This document shows, piece by piece, positions 8,788 through 16,737 of a DNA stretch of 56,591 bases. The stretch's first letter is position 1, and each line of letters opens with the position of its first letter. Source of the DNA: a bacterium (lineage in GTDB: Bacteria; Chloroflexota; Dormibacteria; Aeolococcales; Bog-877); assembly GCA_021785655.1 (NCBI GenBank), contig JAJYET010000012.1:1-56591 (forward strand). Reading direction: 5' to 3'. The position numbers were made by a program, and so were the translations under genes. The notes below the pieces were generated by a model that saw nothing but the letters and a program-made list of their open reading frames with translations, was not told the DNA's origin and made no database searches.

Positions 8788-8835
8788 ACTCTACACCCGG
8801 GCAGGTGACGCGTCAAGAACAAAAAGTCAAAGATC
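8788..8835 (-). promoter_or_regulatory. Promoter plus conserved upstream element of the gntR operon
   Basis: Minus strand: element GATCTTTGACTTTTTG (8835..8820), -35 TTGACG (8816..8811), 17-base spacer, -10 TAGAGT (8793..8788), leader of about 40 nt to the ATG at 8741. Element, -35, spacing and -10 class match the permease promoter at 4453-4500. Confidence 0.7.
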
Positions 8836-9005
8836 CACCAGTCCGGCAAAGGCCCCTCCGGAGTTCCGGAGCCGACCGCCTGGATCTGGCTGTTGGGATC
8901 TTATGATCCTGCGCCTGGACTCGGCCGATGGCCCGTTCCCGCCCACTCCCGGGCCTTGCGGGCGGCGCGGGCGCCGGGGCCCGTTGCGCGGGTGGTTCCA
9001 CTATC

Positions 9006-10403
9006 ATGCTGGCCGTGCCAAGCCGAACCTTCCCCAAACTGGCGCTCGCGGCCGCCGGGACCGCAGGACTGCTCCTGGCAAGTGGGCTCCTCAGCGTCCC
9101 TGATGTGCTGGCTGCCGCGCCGACCGGGGGTGGTCTGCGCGATGCCACCCCGGGGCAGCTGGCCTACCAGGTGGGCCCGGGGGTTAGTGAGCTGCTGGTC
9201 ACGGTGGTGGGGGGCATCGGGGGATCGACGACGGACTCCGTCCTGGGGTCCGCTGACACCACCCCGGGTGGCCCGGCCGGCACGGTGCAGGGCCTGCTGG
9301 CAGTGACCCCGGGCGAGACCCTCTACCTCGAAGTCGGGGCCAACGGCGCCTCCGCGCCGGGCGCGACCGCCCAGGGCGGCGGGGGCGCTGGGGGGGCGAC
9401 TTACATTCCCAGCGCCGGGTACGCCGGGTTCACCGCCTCCGGGGGAGCTGCGGGCGGGGGCGCCAGCGACATCCAGCTTTGCGCGGCGGCCAGCTGCAAC
9501 CCGGCGGACTTCGGCACCAGCAACGACCCCCGTCTGGTAGTCGCGGGAGGTGGCGGGGGGGCCGGTGATCTCAATTCCGACGCCGGCGGGTTCGGCGGGC
9601 GCGGCGGGAACCCGGCCTACCCCGGCAGTGGCGGTCTCTCTGAGCTCGGGTACACCACCATGGGTGGCCCCGGCAGCGCCGGCAGCGCATCGATCGGGGG
9701 CCACGGTGGCCCCGCGGGGCAGGGTTACGGAGGGGCGAACAACGGCAGCCCCGGCACGGCGGGCGGGGCGACGTCCGGCGGGGCGGGAGGGGCTGGCTCG
9801 ACCGCTGGCGGGGCTGGTGGCGGCGGCGGTGGCGGCGGCTTCTACGCCGGCGGCGGGGGAGGAGGCGGGGGCTTGGGCAACGGTGGGATCGGGGGCCTGG
9901 GGGCCGGCGGTGGCGGTGGCGGCGGCGAGAGCTACGCGGGGCCGCAGCTATCGCAGGCGACCTTCGGCAACGTCACCAGCGGAACCCCGTTCATTCAGAT
10001 CCAGTACCCCAGCGTGACGTCTCTGGCGGTGCAGCCGGCCACCTCCGGACCATCCGGTTCTGGGGCGACGGTGACTGCCACCGTAGCGTCCGTCGATGGG
10101 GGCGCACCCACCGGCTCGGTCGTGGTGACCGTGGGGGGGGGCTCCTCGTGCACGGCCGTGCTCAGCCAGGGTCGCGGCAGTTGCGGCCTCACCCTGCCGG
10201 CTGCCGGGGCGACCCAGTTCGCCGGCGCCTACTCCGGGGATACGACATACGCGGCCAGCACGGCGACGCTGGCGTACCAGGTGACGGTGCCTGTTCCAGC
10301 GGCCGGGGCCGCGCTTCCCCTGGCACCCTCCTCCCTGTTGATCCTCCTCGGCGGGTTGCTGCTGGTAGGCGCGTACTGGCCCAGCCGCCGCCGCGAGGTC
10401 TGA
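9006..10403 (+). CDS. Secreted glycine-rich repeat protein with Ig-like domain and C-terminal membrane anchor
   Basis: 465 residues. ATG at 9006 starts a signal peptide (TFPKLALAAAGTAGLLLASG, cleavage near LAAAPTGG). Residues about 45-335 are a glycine-rich domain with runs such as AGGGGGGGGFYAGGGGGGGG and the pattern LVVAGGGGGAG, resembling the bacterial glycine-rich beta domain. A bacterial Ig-like module follows (SLAVQPATSGPSGSGATVTATV, ending YSGDTTYAAST). The end is proline/alanine, a hydrophobic helix and RRREV, like an anchor with a positively charged stop. Probably a cell-surface structural or adhesive protein. A TATGAT box at 8902-8907 is a possible -10. Confidence 0.75.
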   Translation: MLAVPSRTFPKLALAAAGTAGLLLASGLLSVPDVLAAAPTGGGLRDATPGQLAYQVGPGVSELLVTVVGGIGGSTTDSVLGSADTTPGGPAGTVQGLLAVTPGETLYLEVGANGASAPGATAQGGGGAGGATYIPSAGYAGFTASGGAAGGGASDIQLCAAASCNPADFGTSNDPRLVVAGGGGGAGDLNSDAGGFGGRGGNPAYPGSGGLSELGYTTMGGPGSAGSASIGGHGGPAGQGYGGANNGSPGTAGGATSGGAGGAGSTAGGAGGGGGGGGFYAGGGGGGGGLGNGGIGGLGAGGGGGGGESYAGPQLSQATFGNVTSGTPFIQIQYPSVTSLAVQPATSGPSGSGATVTATVASVDGGAPTGSVVVTVGGGSSCTAVLSQGRGSCGLTLPAAGATQFAGAYSGDTTYAASTATLAYQVTVPVPAAGAALPLAPSSLLILLGGLLLVGAYWPSRRREV

Positions 10404-10427
10404 CCGGCCGGCGGCCCTCCCGGCCGG
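10404..10427 (+). terminator. GC-rich hairpin directly after the glycine-rich gene
   Basis: CCGGCCG (10404-10410) pairs with CGGCCGG (10421-10427) around a 10-base loop, starting at the base after the stop codon. There is no U tract, so it may be a 3' stabilising or Rho-assisted structure. Confidence 0.4.
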
Positions 10428-10840
10428 CGCGGTGACGAACTCTCCTCCGGCCTCTAGGATCTCCGCCAGCCCAGCGGAGAGGTCCAGTTGGGGGCCGAAT
10501 TCGAACTCCTCGTTCTCGACCTAGCCGCAGTGTCCCCCGCCGCCCTCACCTCGTTCCCGGCCCCCCGGGCCAAGGGCGCCACCAGCGGCGGGTGAGTCGC
10601 CGGCAGCCGACGGCGGAGCTGGGCGGGGAACTTCCCTTGGCACGGCATCCCCCTCCTCGACCGGTGCAGGTCCTCCCGGCAGGACTGAGACCACCTCCGG
10701 CGCCCCTCACCGGGCAGCCCCAGCGGCCCCTCAACCCATCTTCGAGCCGGTCCGAAGATGCCGAGCCGCCCCGGCCCGCCGACCGCCCAGAACCCGCCTG
10801 CCCATGCCCCTCCCGCCCCCGGACTGTGACGGGGACCTGG
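10428..10840. other. Gene-poor stretch downstream of murE
   Basis: No convincing gene. A plus-strand micro-ORF (TTG at 10488 to TGA at 10595, 35 codons, starting MGAEFELLVLDLAAV) has a GGAGAGG sequence upstream and a TAGGAT at 10455-10460, and an inverted repeat TCTCCGC/GCGGAGA frames that site. It could be an eroded gene start; coding status is unproven. Confidence 0.35.
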
Positions 10841-12343
10841 TCAAGAATCCTGCAACCCGTGAGGGCCCTGGCGCCGGCGCAGGGCCGCCTCCGCCTCCCG
10901 GGCCTCGTCCCAGGGGATGGAGCCGCCAGAGGTGAGGATGCTGTGCTCGTGCCCCTTGCCGGCCAGGAGGACGGTGTCTCCGGGGAGAGCGCGCTCCACC
11001 GCCAGCCGCACCGCCCGGGAACGATCCACCTCGCGATGGAGGTTGTGGTCGAAGTCGGCCCCGGCGTCGACGGCCCCCCGGCAGATCTCACCGATGATCG
11101 CCTCTGGATCCTCGTCCCGGGGGTCCTCGCTGGTCACCACCACCTGGTCTGCCAGGCGAGCGGCGATCCGCCCCATCTCCGCCCGCTTCTCAAGGTCCCG
11201 CTCCCCGGCCGAGCCGAACACCACCCAGAGACGGCCGGCGGTGGCGGCGCGCAGCTCCGAGAGGGCGAGGGTGAGGGCGGCCGGGGTGTGGGCGTAGTCC
11301 ACCACCACCTCGAAAGGCTGGCCCAGCCGAACCCGCTGCATCCGGCCGGGCACGCTCTCCAGCCCGGCGAGCCCGGCAGCCAGCTCCGGGAGGGGGTGGC
11401 CCATCTGCAGCCCCGCGGCCATCGCCGCCAGGGAGTTGCCCACGTTCCACCTCCCTGGGAGCTGCAGGCGCACCTCCGCCGTCCCGTACGGGGTGACCGC
11501 GGTGTACGCCCAGCCCCCGTCCACCGGCAGCATCCTGAGGGCGTACACGTCCGCGCCCCGGTCACCAGTCGCGCTGTAGGTGAGCAGCGGCCCCGCCCAG
11601 CGCTCGCGCAGCAGCGGATAGGCCCGGTGGTCGTCCAGGTTGAGGACGGCGAAGCCCCCCGCCTCGCCGGAGAGGTAGAGGAGCCTCGCCTTGGCCCCCA
11701 GGTAGCCCTCCCAGCTGCCGTGGAAGTCGAGGTGGTCGTGGGTCACGTTGGTGAAAACCGCCCCCTGGAACCGCACCTCGTCCACGCGATGAAGGGCGAG
11801 AGCGTGGGAGGTGACCTCCAGGGCCACGGCGCGACATCCCGCGCCCAGCATCCGACCCAGGAGCCCCTGGACTTCCGGGGCCTCCAGGGTGGTCTGCCGA
11901 GTGAGGTTGGGCTCCACCAGCTCTCCCATCCGGAAGTCCACCGTGGTTATCGAGCCCACATTTCCCAAAGAGGGGGTGAGGGCCGCCCGGAGGAGGATCG
12001 AGGTCGTGGTCTTTCCGTCGGTGCCGGTGACCCCGATCACCGGCAGCTGGTGGGAAGGGTGGCCCGCCAGGGCCGCCGCCATCTGACCCAGCGCCACCCT
12101 GGTGTCCTCCACGACCACCTGCCGCCCGGCATCCAGGCCGGGAACCAGGCGCTCCGTGACCGCCGCCTCCGCTCCCTTCTGGAGGGCTACCTGGGCGAAG
12201 TCGTGCCCGTCCAGGTGCGCCCCGGGGATCGCGAAAAACACCCTCCCGGGCCCCGCCCGGCGGGAGTCGTACACCGCCTCACCGACCTCGGGGTCGGCCG
12301 CGGCGGGGGGACCGAAGGGGAGCTTCAGCTCCGACCAGCGCAT
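10841..12343 (-). CDS. murE: UDP-N-acetylmuramoyl-tripeptide synthetase (MurE)
   Basis: 500 residues from the ATG at 12343, which has TACCCT six bases upstream (leaderless type); a GTG lies 24 bases further out. Adds the third amino acid to UDP-MurNAc-L-Ala-D-Glu in peptidoglycan synthesis. Motifs: SRRAGPGRVFFAIPG (uracil site), GVTGTDGKTTT P-loop, FTNVTHDHLDFHG, VVDYAHTPAAL, and SEDPRDEDP. The last is DNPR in meso-diaminopimelate enzymes and DDPN-like in lysine enzymes; EDPR keeps the arginine but changes the two preceding residues, so the third residue of this cell wall is open. No other mur genes are adjacent. Confidence 0.92.
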   Translation of the reverse strand: MRWSELKLPFGPPAAADPEVGEAVYDSRRAGPGRVFFAIPGAHLDGHDFAQVALQKGAEAAVTERLVPGLDAGRQVVVEDTRVALGQMAAALAGHPSHQLPVIGVTGTDGKTTTSILLRAALTPSLGNVGSITTVDFRMGELVEPNLTRQTTLEAPEVQGLLGRMLGAGCRAVALEVTSHALALHRVDEVRFQGAVFTNVTHDHLDFHGSWEGYLGAKARLLYLSGEAGGFAVLNLDDHRAYPLLRERWAGPLLTYSATGDRGADVYALRMLPVDGGWAYTAVTPYGTAEVRLQLPGRWNVGNSLAAMAAGLQMGHPLPELAAGLAGLESVPGRMQRVRLGQPFEVVVDYAHTPAALTLALSELRAATAGRLWVVFGSAGERDLEKRAEMGRIAARLADQVVVTSEDPRDEDPEAIIGEICRGAVDAGADFDHNLHREVDRSRAVRLAVERALPGDTVLLAGKGHEHSILTSGGSIPWDEAREAEAALRRRQGPHGLQDS

Positions 12344-12392
12344 GGGCAAAGGGTAGTGCGCCGCCACTTCTCGGGGGCGTCACAATTGGGAC

Positions 12393-13388
12393 GTGAGGGC
12401 CATGGAACTGACACGTCCGGGGGCGGCCGAGACCTCCCCCTTGCTCCCCGTGACCCGCCCCGATCCGATTCCCGGGGAGGGAGAGGTCCTGATCGAGGTC
12501 CTGGCCTGCGCCGTCTGCCGCACCGATCTGCAGATCGTGGAGGGCGACCTGAAGGCGCACAGCCTTCCCCTGATTCCCGGGCATCAGGTGGTCGGCCGGG
12601 TGCTAGGCGCCGGGCCCGGCGCGGCCTCGCTCGCCGAGGGGGAGTTGGTGGGCGTGGGCTGGTTGGCCCACACCTGTGGAGTCTGCGACATGTGCCGGCG
12701 GGGGCGGGAGAACCTCTGCCGGCGCGCCGAGTTCACCGGTTGGGACCGGGACGGCGGCTACGCCACCCACACGGTGGCCCGGGAGGAGTACTGCTACCGG
12801 ATCCCCGAGGGGCTGGCGGCTGTGGATGCCGCTCCACTGCTCTGCGGCGGCATCATCGGCTACCGCGCCTTCAAGCTGGCCGAGGTCGGGCCAGGCGACC
12901 GGCTTGGCCTGTACGGCTTCGGCGCCTCCGCGCTCCTGGTGGCCCAGGTGGCGATCCAGCAGGGGTGCCAGGTGTATGTGGTCACGAGGGGAACTGCCGC
13001 CCAGGAGCGGGCCCGCGCCGCCGGAGCCACCTGGGTCGGCGCTATGGGCCAGCAGCCACCCGAACCCTTGCAGGCGGCGATCACCTTCGCCCCGGTGGGT
13101 GAGGTGGTGGTGGACGCGCTCCGGGCCCTGGACCGGGCCGGTTCGCTGGTGATAAACGCCATCCACCTGAACCACATTCCCGAGTTCGAATACCAGCACC
13201 TCTACTGGGAGCGGAGGGTCCAGAGCGCGGCCAATTTCACGCGCCAGGACAGCGCAGAGCTCCTCCACCTGGCGAGCGAGATCCCGATCCGCACCCAGCA
13301 CGAGGAGTTCCCGCTGGAGGAGGCGAACCAGGCGCTCATGAAGCTCAAGACGGATGGGGTGGGGGGGGCCGCGGTCCTCATCCCCTGA
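12393..13388 (+). CDS. Zinc-dependent alcohol dehydrogenase (MDR family)
   Basis: 331 residues. GroES-like catalytic domain with ACAVCRTDLQ (catalytic zinc Cys), PGHQVVGRV, and the structural zinc lobe CGVCDMCRRGRENLC with four cysteines; Rossmann domain with LGLYGFGASALLVAQVA. Oxidises an alcohol or reduces an aldehyde with NAD(P)H; substrate unknown. GTG at 12393 is six bases after CACAAT, consistent with a leaderless start; an ATG is in frame at 12402. It is divergent from murE and abuts the convergent fusion gene at 13389 with no gap. Confidence 0.88.
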   Translation: MRAMELTRPGAAETSPLLPVTRPDPIPGEGEVLIEVLACAVCRTDLQIVEGDLKAHSLPLIPGHQVVGRVLGAGPGAASLAEGELVGVGWLAHTCGVCDMCRRGRENLCRRAEFTGWDRDGGYATHTVAREEYCYRIPEGLAAVDAAPLLCGGIIGYRAFKLAEVGPGDRLGLYGFGASALLVAQVAIQQGCQVYVVTRGTAAQERARAAGATWVGAMGQQPPEPLQAAITFAPVGEVVVDALRALDRAGSLVINAIHLNHIPEFEYQHLYWERRVQSAANFTRQDSAELLHLASEIPIRTQHEEFPLEEANQALMKLKTDGVGGAAVLIP

Positions 13389-14648
13389 TCAACCCTGGGC
13401 GGCGAACTCCTCACGAAGGCGCAGCACAGCCTCCCGCGCCGCTCCGGTGATCTCCAGCGCCAGCCGGCGGTCCAGCTCCAGCGCCGCGGTGGTGCGCAGC
13501 CCGCGCAACCGGGCCTCCAGCTCGGCGAGAGCGGCGGCGATCTCCTCAGGGCTCGCCAGCGCCGCCTGCCGAGCTTGGGCCTCACCCTGGTGCCGCCGCT
13601 GCGCTCGCTGAAAGGCGCCGAACGCCTGGCGGTCGTGGTCCGCGGCAAGCAGCAACCTGGCCGCGCTGTGGCCGGAGCGGGCGATCTCCTGGGGGTCCTC
13701 ATGCATCCGGCAGAGGCCGTCCAGGGCGGCCGCGAGCGCCCCGGTGATCGCCGCCCCGGCCGCTCCCCCGGCCGGGTCCCGCGGCGAGAGCAGGCGCGCC
13801 ACCGCCTCCAGCAGTGACCAGGAGGCGACGGGCCCCGGGCTGAGCTGAGCCAGCTCGGTCAGGGAAAGCAGGGCACAGATCGAGGTCACCCGCCCGATGC
13901 CGCCCGGGACCGGGGTCACCCGAGTGGCACCGGCGGCTGCCTCCGTGCCCACGTCTCCGCGCAGGGACCCGTCCACCATCGACGTGCCGACATCCAGCAC
14001 CGTCGACCCCTGGCGCACCACCCTGGCAGGGATGATCCCGGCGATCCCCACAGCGGAGATCAGCACCTGGTATGCGGGCAGGGGATCCATCCGATCCACG
14101 TCGTGCTGCACCACAGTGACCTGGGCACCGGCTGCCAGCAGCCGCTGGGCGATCGGCCGGCCGCCCGTGGGGCCGTGCCCGATCAGGAGGACCGCCGTCT
14201 CCCTGAGGTCGTATTCCAGGTGGCGGAGGGTAGCCAGGCAGGCCTCGGCCACCGGGGTGCCACGCCGCAGGCCCGCGGCGGCGGCCGCCTGGGCCGCCGG
14301 GGTCACGGCCTCGACGTCCTTGCTGGCGGGGAGGTGGGCCTCCACGGTTCCCGGGGCCAGCGAGCTGACCGGCTGGACCACGACCACCCCGTCCACCGTG
14401 GGATCCAGGACCAGCTCATCCAGCAGGAGGAGCGTCGCCTCGGGGCTGTCCTGCGGTGCCAGCCGGTGGTCCACCTCGATCCCCGCCTCCCTCGACTCCC
14501 GCTCCAAGGAGCGGGCGAAGGAGCGTCCGGCGACATTGCCCGCCTCCACCAGCACCCCCAGGCGGAAGGGTCGCCGGCGGGCCCGGGAACGCTTCGCCAG
14601 CTCCGAGCGGAGTTCATGTCCGAGGACGGAGAGGTCGTAAAGGGGCAT
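13389..14648 (-). CDS. Fusion of a FolD-like methylene-THF dehydrogenase and an FTCD_C/FchA-like cyclodeaminase domain
   Basis: 419 residues. Residues 1-270 follow FolD: LGVLVEAGN, VDGVVVVQP, SKDVEAVTP, the nucleotide loop GHGPTGGRP (157-165), VLDVGTSMVDGSLRGDV and TPVPGGIGRVTS. The FolD catalytic Tyr and Lys (YxxxK) are Phe44 and Leu48 here, and the DKDVDG aspartate region is altered, so FolD cyclohydrolase activity should be lost. Residues 274-419 match the all-helical formimino-THF cyclodeaminase/FchA family (DPAGGAAGAAITGALAAAL, AADHDRQAFGAF). The fused domain could supply methenyl-THF (from formyl- or formimino-THF) to the dehydrogenase half. ATG at 14648 begins the conserved part. Confidence 0.75.
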   Translation of the reverse strand: MPLYDLSVLGHELRSELAKRSRARRRPFRLGVLVEAGNVAGRSFARSLERESREAGIEVDHRLAPQDSPEATLLLLDELVLDPTVDGVVVVQPVSSLAPGTVEAHLPASKDVEAVTPAAQAAAAAGLRRGTPVAEACLATLRHLEYDLRETAVLLIGHGPTGGRPIAQRLLAAGAQVTVVQHDVDRMDPLPAYQVLISAVGIAGIIPARVVRQGSTVLDVGTSMVDGSLRGDVGTEAAAGATRVTPVPGGIGRVTSICALLSLTELAQLSPGPVASWSLLEAVARLLSPRDPAGGAAGAAITGALAAALDGLCRMHEDPQEIARSGHSAARLLLAADHDRQAFGAFQRAQRRHQGEAQARQAALASPEEIAAALAELEARLRGLRTTAALELDRRLALEITGAAREAVLRLREEFAAQG

Positions 14649-14836
14649 CAGGATGCAGATCCCGGGCGGCTGTCGGCAGCGGCTCGACTCTGGGCCGTTG
14701 GGGGCGCCCCGGTCGGAGGAGGGGCCGGGCGGTGGCGCGGTTCTCGGGAGTCGATTGAGGGAACGTACCAGGGGATGCGGGCCCGGCGCAGCGGGCCCGC
14801 GTCCCCAGAAGCTCAGCCGCACCCTAAGATGGCCGC

Positions 14837-15172
14837 ATGCCCGATGACTGCGTCTTCTGCCGGATCGTGAACGGTGAGCTGCCTGCCAACCTGGTGCTGC
14901 GGGAGGAGGGCATCATCGCCTTCCTGGACATCCACCCCGCCGCCTCCACCCACGCCCTGGTCGTGCCCGAGCGGCACATCGACGACCTGCGCCAGATGGA
15001 CGACGCCGACCTCTGGCTGCGCCTGACCAGGGCCGCCCACAAGGTGGCGGAGGAACTCGGCCATGCCGACGGATACCGCTTCTACGTCAGCGTGGGCCAG
15101 GGGGGCGGCCAGACGGTTCCGCACCTGCACGTGCACGTGCTGGCCGGGGAGATGCGCCGGCTGCCTGCCTGA
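14837..15172 (+). CDS. HIT-family nucleotide phosphoramidase-like protein
   Basis: 111 residues, full length for Hint-type HIT proteins. CVFCRIVNGELPANLV at the N-terminus, then FLDIHPAASTHALVVP and the catalytic histidine triad HLHVHVLAG. Members hydrolyse AMP-N or AMP-lysine bonds. TAAGAT at 14825-14830 lies six bases before the ATG, so the transcript is probably leaderless. Confidence 0.93.
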   Translation: MPDDCVFCRIVNGELPANLVLREEGIIAFLDIHPAASTHALVVPERHIDDLRQMDDADLWLRLTRAAHKVAEELGHADGYRFYVSVGQGGGQTVPHLHVHVLAGEMRRLPA

Positions 15173-15191
15173 TCTCGGCGAGTTATCCTTG

Positions 15192-15223
15192 TTGGCAGGT
15201 CGGATTTCCGTCCGGGGTGCCAA
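15192..15223 (+). promoter_or_regulatory. Two-tier hairpin in the leader of the rhodanese-MoeB gene
   Basis: TTGGCA (15192-15197) pairs with TGCCAA (15218-15223); inside, CGGA (15201-15204) pairs with TCCG (15211-15214). A TATCCT box at 15184-15189 would start the RNA just before it. The structure lies 18 bases before the ATG. It matches no riboswitch class that I recognise. Confidence 0.35.
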
Positions 15224-15241
15224 GTCGGCTGGGAGCGACAG

Positions 15242-16426
15242 ATGACCATCAACTCACGCGACCTACTGGAGCAGGCCCGCCTCGAGGTGCCCGAGGTCGA
15301 CTGTCCCTGGCTGCGTGATGCCATGGAGCGCGACCCCCAGCATGTCGTCCTCGACGTCCGAGAGCCGGAGGAGGTGGCGCAGGGGCTGATCCCCTCCGCC
15401 GTCCACATCCCCCGCGGCTACCTCGAGCTCCAGGTGGAGGCGGCGATTCCGGATCGCTCCCGGCCGGTCACCATCTACTGCGCTGCGGGGGTGCGCTCGC
15501 TGCTCGCGGGCCAGACCCTGCGCCGGATGGGATACACCGACGTCCGCTCCCTCAGAGGGGGGTTCGGCTCCTGGAAGGACCGGGGGTTCCCCTACCGGGT
15601 GCCACGGGCGCTCACAGCCGAACAGCGCGAGCGATACAGCCGCCACTTCCTCCTCTCCGAGGTGGGCGAGGTGGGGCAGGCTAGGCTCCTGGACTCCAAG
15701 GTGCTGATCATCGGGGCGGGCGGCCTCGGGGCTCCTGTCGCCTACTACCTGGCCGCGGCCGGGGTGGGGACCCTGGGGTTGGTGGACTTCGACAAGGTGG
15801 AGCGCAGCAACCTCCAGCGCCAGATCATCCACACCGAGGACCGGCTGGGGATGATGAAGACCAAGTCTGCCGCCCTGGCCCTGAACGCCCTCAACCCGGA
15901 GGTCCAGGTGGTGGAGCACAACCTGCACCTGGACAGCTCCAACGCGGAGTCGGTCCTGGCGGGCTACGACGTGATCGTCAACGGCTGCGACAACTTCCCC
16001 ACCCGCTACCTGGTCAACGACGTGGCCGTCTTCCTGGGGAAGCCGCTGGTGGACGGAGGGATCTTCCGCTTCGAGGGCCAGGTCACCACCATGGTCCCCG
16101 GGGCCTCGCCCTGCTACCGCTGCCGCTACCCGGCGCCCCCACCTCCAGAGGAGGCGCCGTCCTGCGCCGAGGCCGGGGTGCTGGGGGTGCTCCCGGGGCT
16201 GGTGGGGCTGGTCCAGGCGACCGAGGTGGTGAAGCTGATCCTGGGTATCGGCGATGTGCTCAGCGGCCGACTGCTGCACGTCGACGCGCTGGCGATGGAG
16301 TTCCGGGAGTTCCGGATCCGCAAGGACCCCGGCTGCCCGGTCTGTGGCGAGCGGCCCACCATCACCGCCCCCATCGACTACGAGGGTTTCTGCCTCAACC
16401 CCAACCTCCCCGCGATGGCGGTCTGA
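15242..16426 (+). CDS. Rhodanese-E1-like fusion: sulfur-carrier adenylyltransferase/sulfurtransferase (MoeB/ThiF/MoeZ type)
   Basis: 394 residues. Residues about 25-120 are a rhodanese domain (VVLDVREPEEV, active cysteine in IYCAAGVRS, LRGGFGSWKDRG). From about 128 a ThiF/MoeB domain follows: ERYSRHFLLSEVGEVGQ, GAGGLGAPVAYYLAAAGVG, DKVERSNLQRQIIH, NGCDNFPTRYLVND, and two zinc Cys pairs (CYRCRYP and CPVCGERP). It adenylates the C-terminal glycine of a ubiquitin-like sulfur carrier and delivers sulfur for molybdopterin, thiamine or cysteine. In MoeZ/MOCS3 the rhodanese is C-terminal; here the order is reversed. No carrier protein gene is adjacent. Confidence 0.9.
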   Translation: MTINSRDLLEQARLEVPEVDCPWLRDAMERDPQHVVLDVREPEEVAQGLIPSAVHIPRGYLELQVEAAIPDRSRPVTIYCAAGVRSLLAGQTLRRMGYTDVRSLRGGFGSWKDRGFPYRVPRALTAEQRERYSRHFLLSEVGEVGQARLLDSKVLIIGAGGLGAPVAYYLAAAGVGTLGLVDFDKVERSNLQRQIIHTEDRLGMMKTKSAALALNALNPEVQVVEHNLHLDSSNAESVLAGYDVIVNGCDNFPTRYLVNDVAVFLGKPLVDGGIFRFEGQVTTMVPGASPCYRCRYPAPPPPEEAPSCAEAGVLGVLPGLVGLVQATEVVKLILGIGDVLSGRLLHVDALAMEFREFRIRKDPGCPVCGERPTITAPIDYEGFCLNPNLPAMAV

Positions 16427-16481
16427 GGAGGCCGTCCGAGATGCCAGGTTCGGCGCCGTCGCGCCGGGGTACCATGTGGTC

Positions 16482-16697
16482 GTGAAGCAAGGAACGGTTG
16501 CGCTCGAAGATCTGATGACCGCGGTGGAGACCGCCCGCGACAAGGTGATAGCGGACGAGGTCAAGTCGCTGGTGAAGTTCGGCATCCCCAAGGCCATGGC
16601 TCAGCAGATGGTGGCGGCGCGCTTCCAGCAGCGGGTTGGGGGCGAGGAGGGCGAGAGCAGCGAGGCGGAACCGGCCGCCTGGCCCGACATGAGCTGA
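16482..16697 (+). CDS. Small hypothetical protein
   Basis: 71 residues from the GTG at 16482 (MKQGTVALEDLMTAVETARD). TACCAT at 16470-16475 lies exactly six bases upstream, which fixes the start as leaderless. The product is helical and charged, with KSLVKFGIPKAMAQQMVAARFQQ and an acidic tail. No known domain is recognised. It sits between the MoeB fusion and a putative metallopeptidase. Confidence 0.65.
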   Translation: MKQGTVALEDLMTAVETARDKVIADEVKSLVKFGIPKAMAQQMVAARFQQRVGGEEGESSEAEPAAWPDMS

Positions 16698-16737
16698 TCC
16701 CCACCTCGGGCGGGGCGGCCCAGCGGACAGATCCGGT

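Noticed and set aside
9700-9960. Possible DNA repeat or CRISPR-like array in the GGC-rich region
   Set aside because: The repetition is irregular glycine coding within the surface protein; there are no spacers or constant repeat units.
13389-14648. Calling the fusion gene plain folD
   Set aside because: The catalytic Tyr/Lys pair is absent and a full cyclodeaminase-like domain is appended, so the plain name would mislead.
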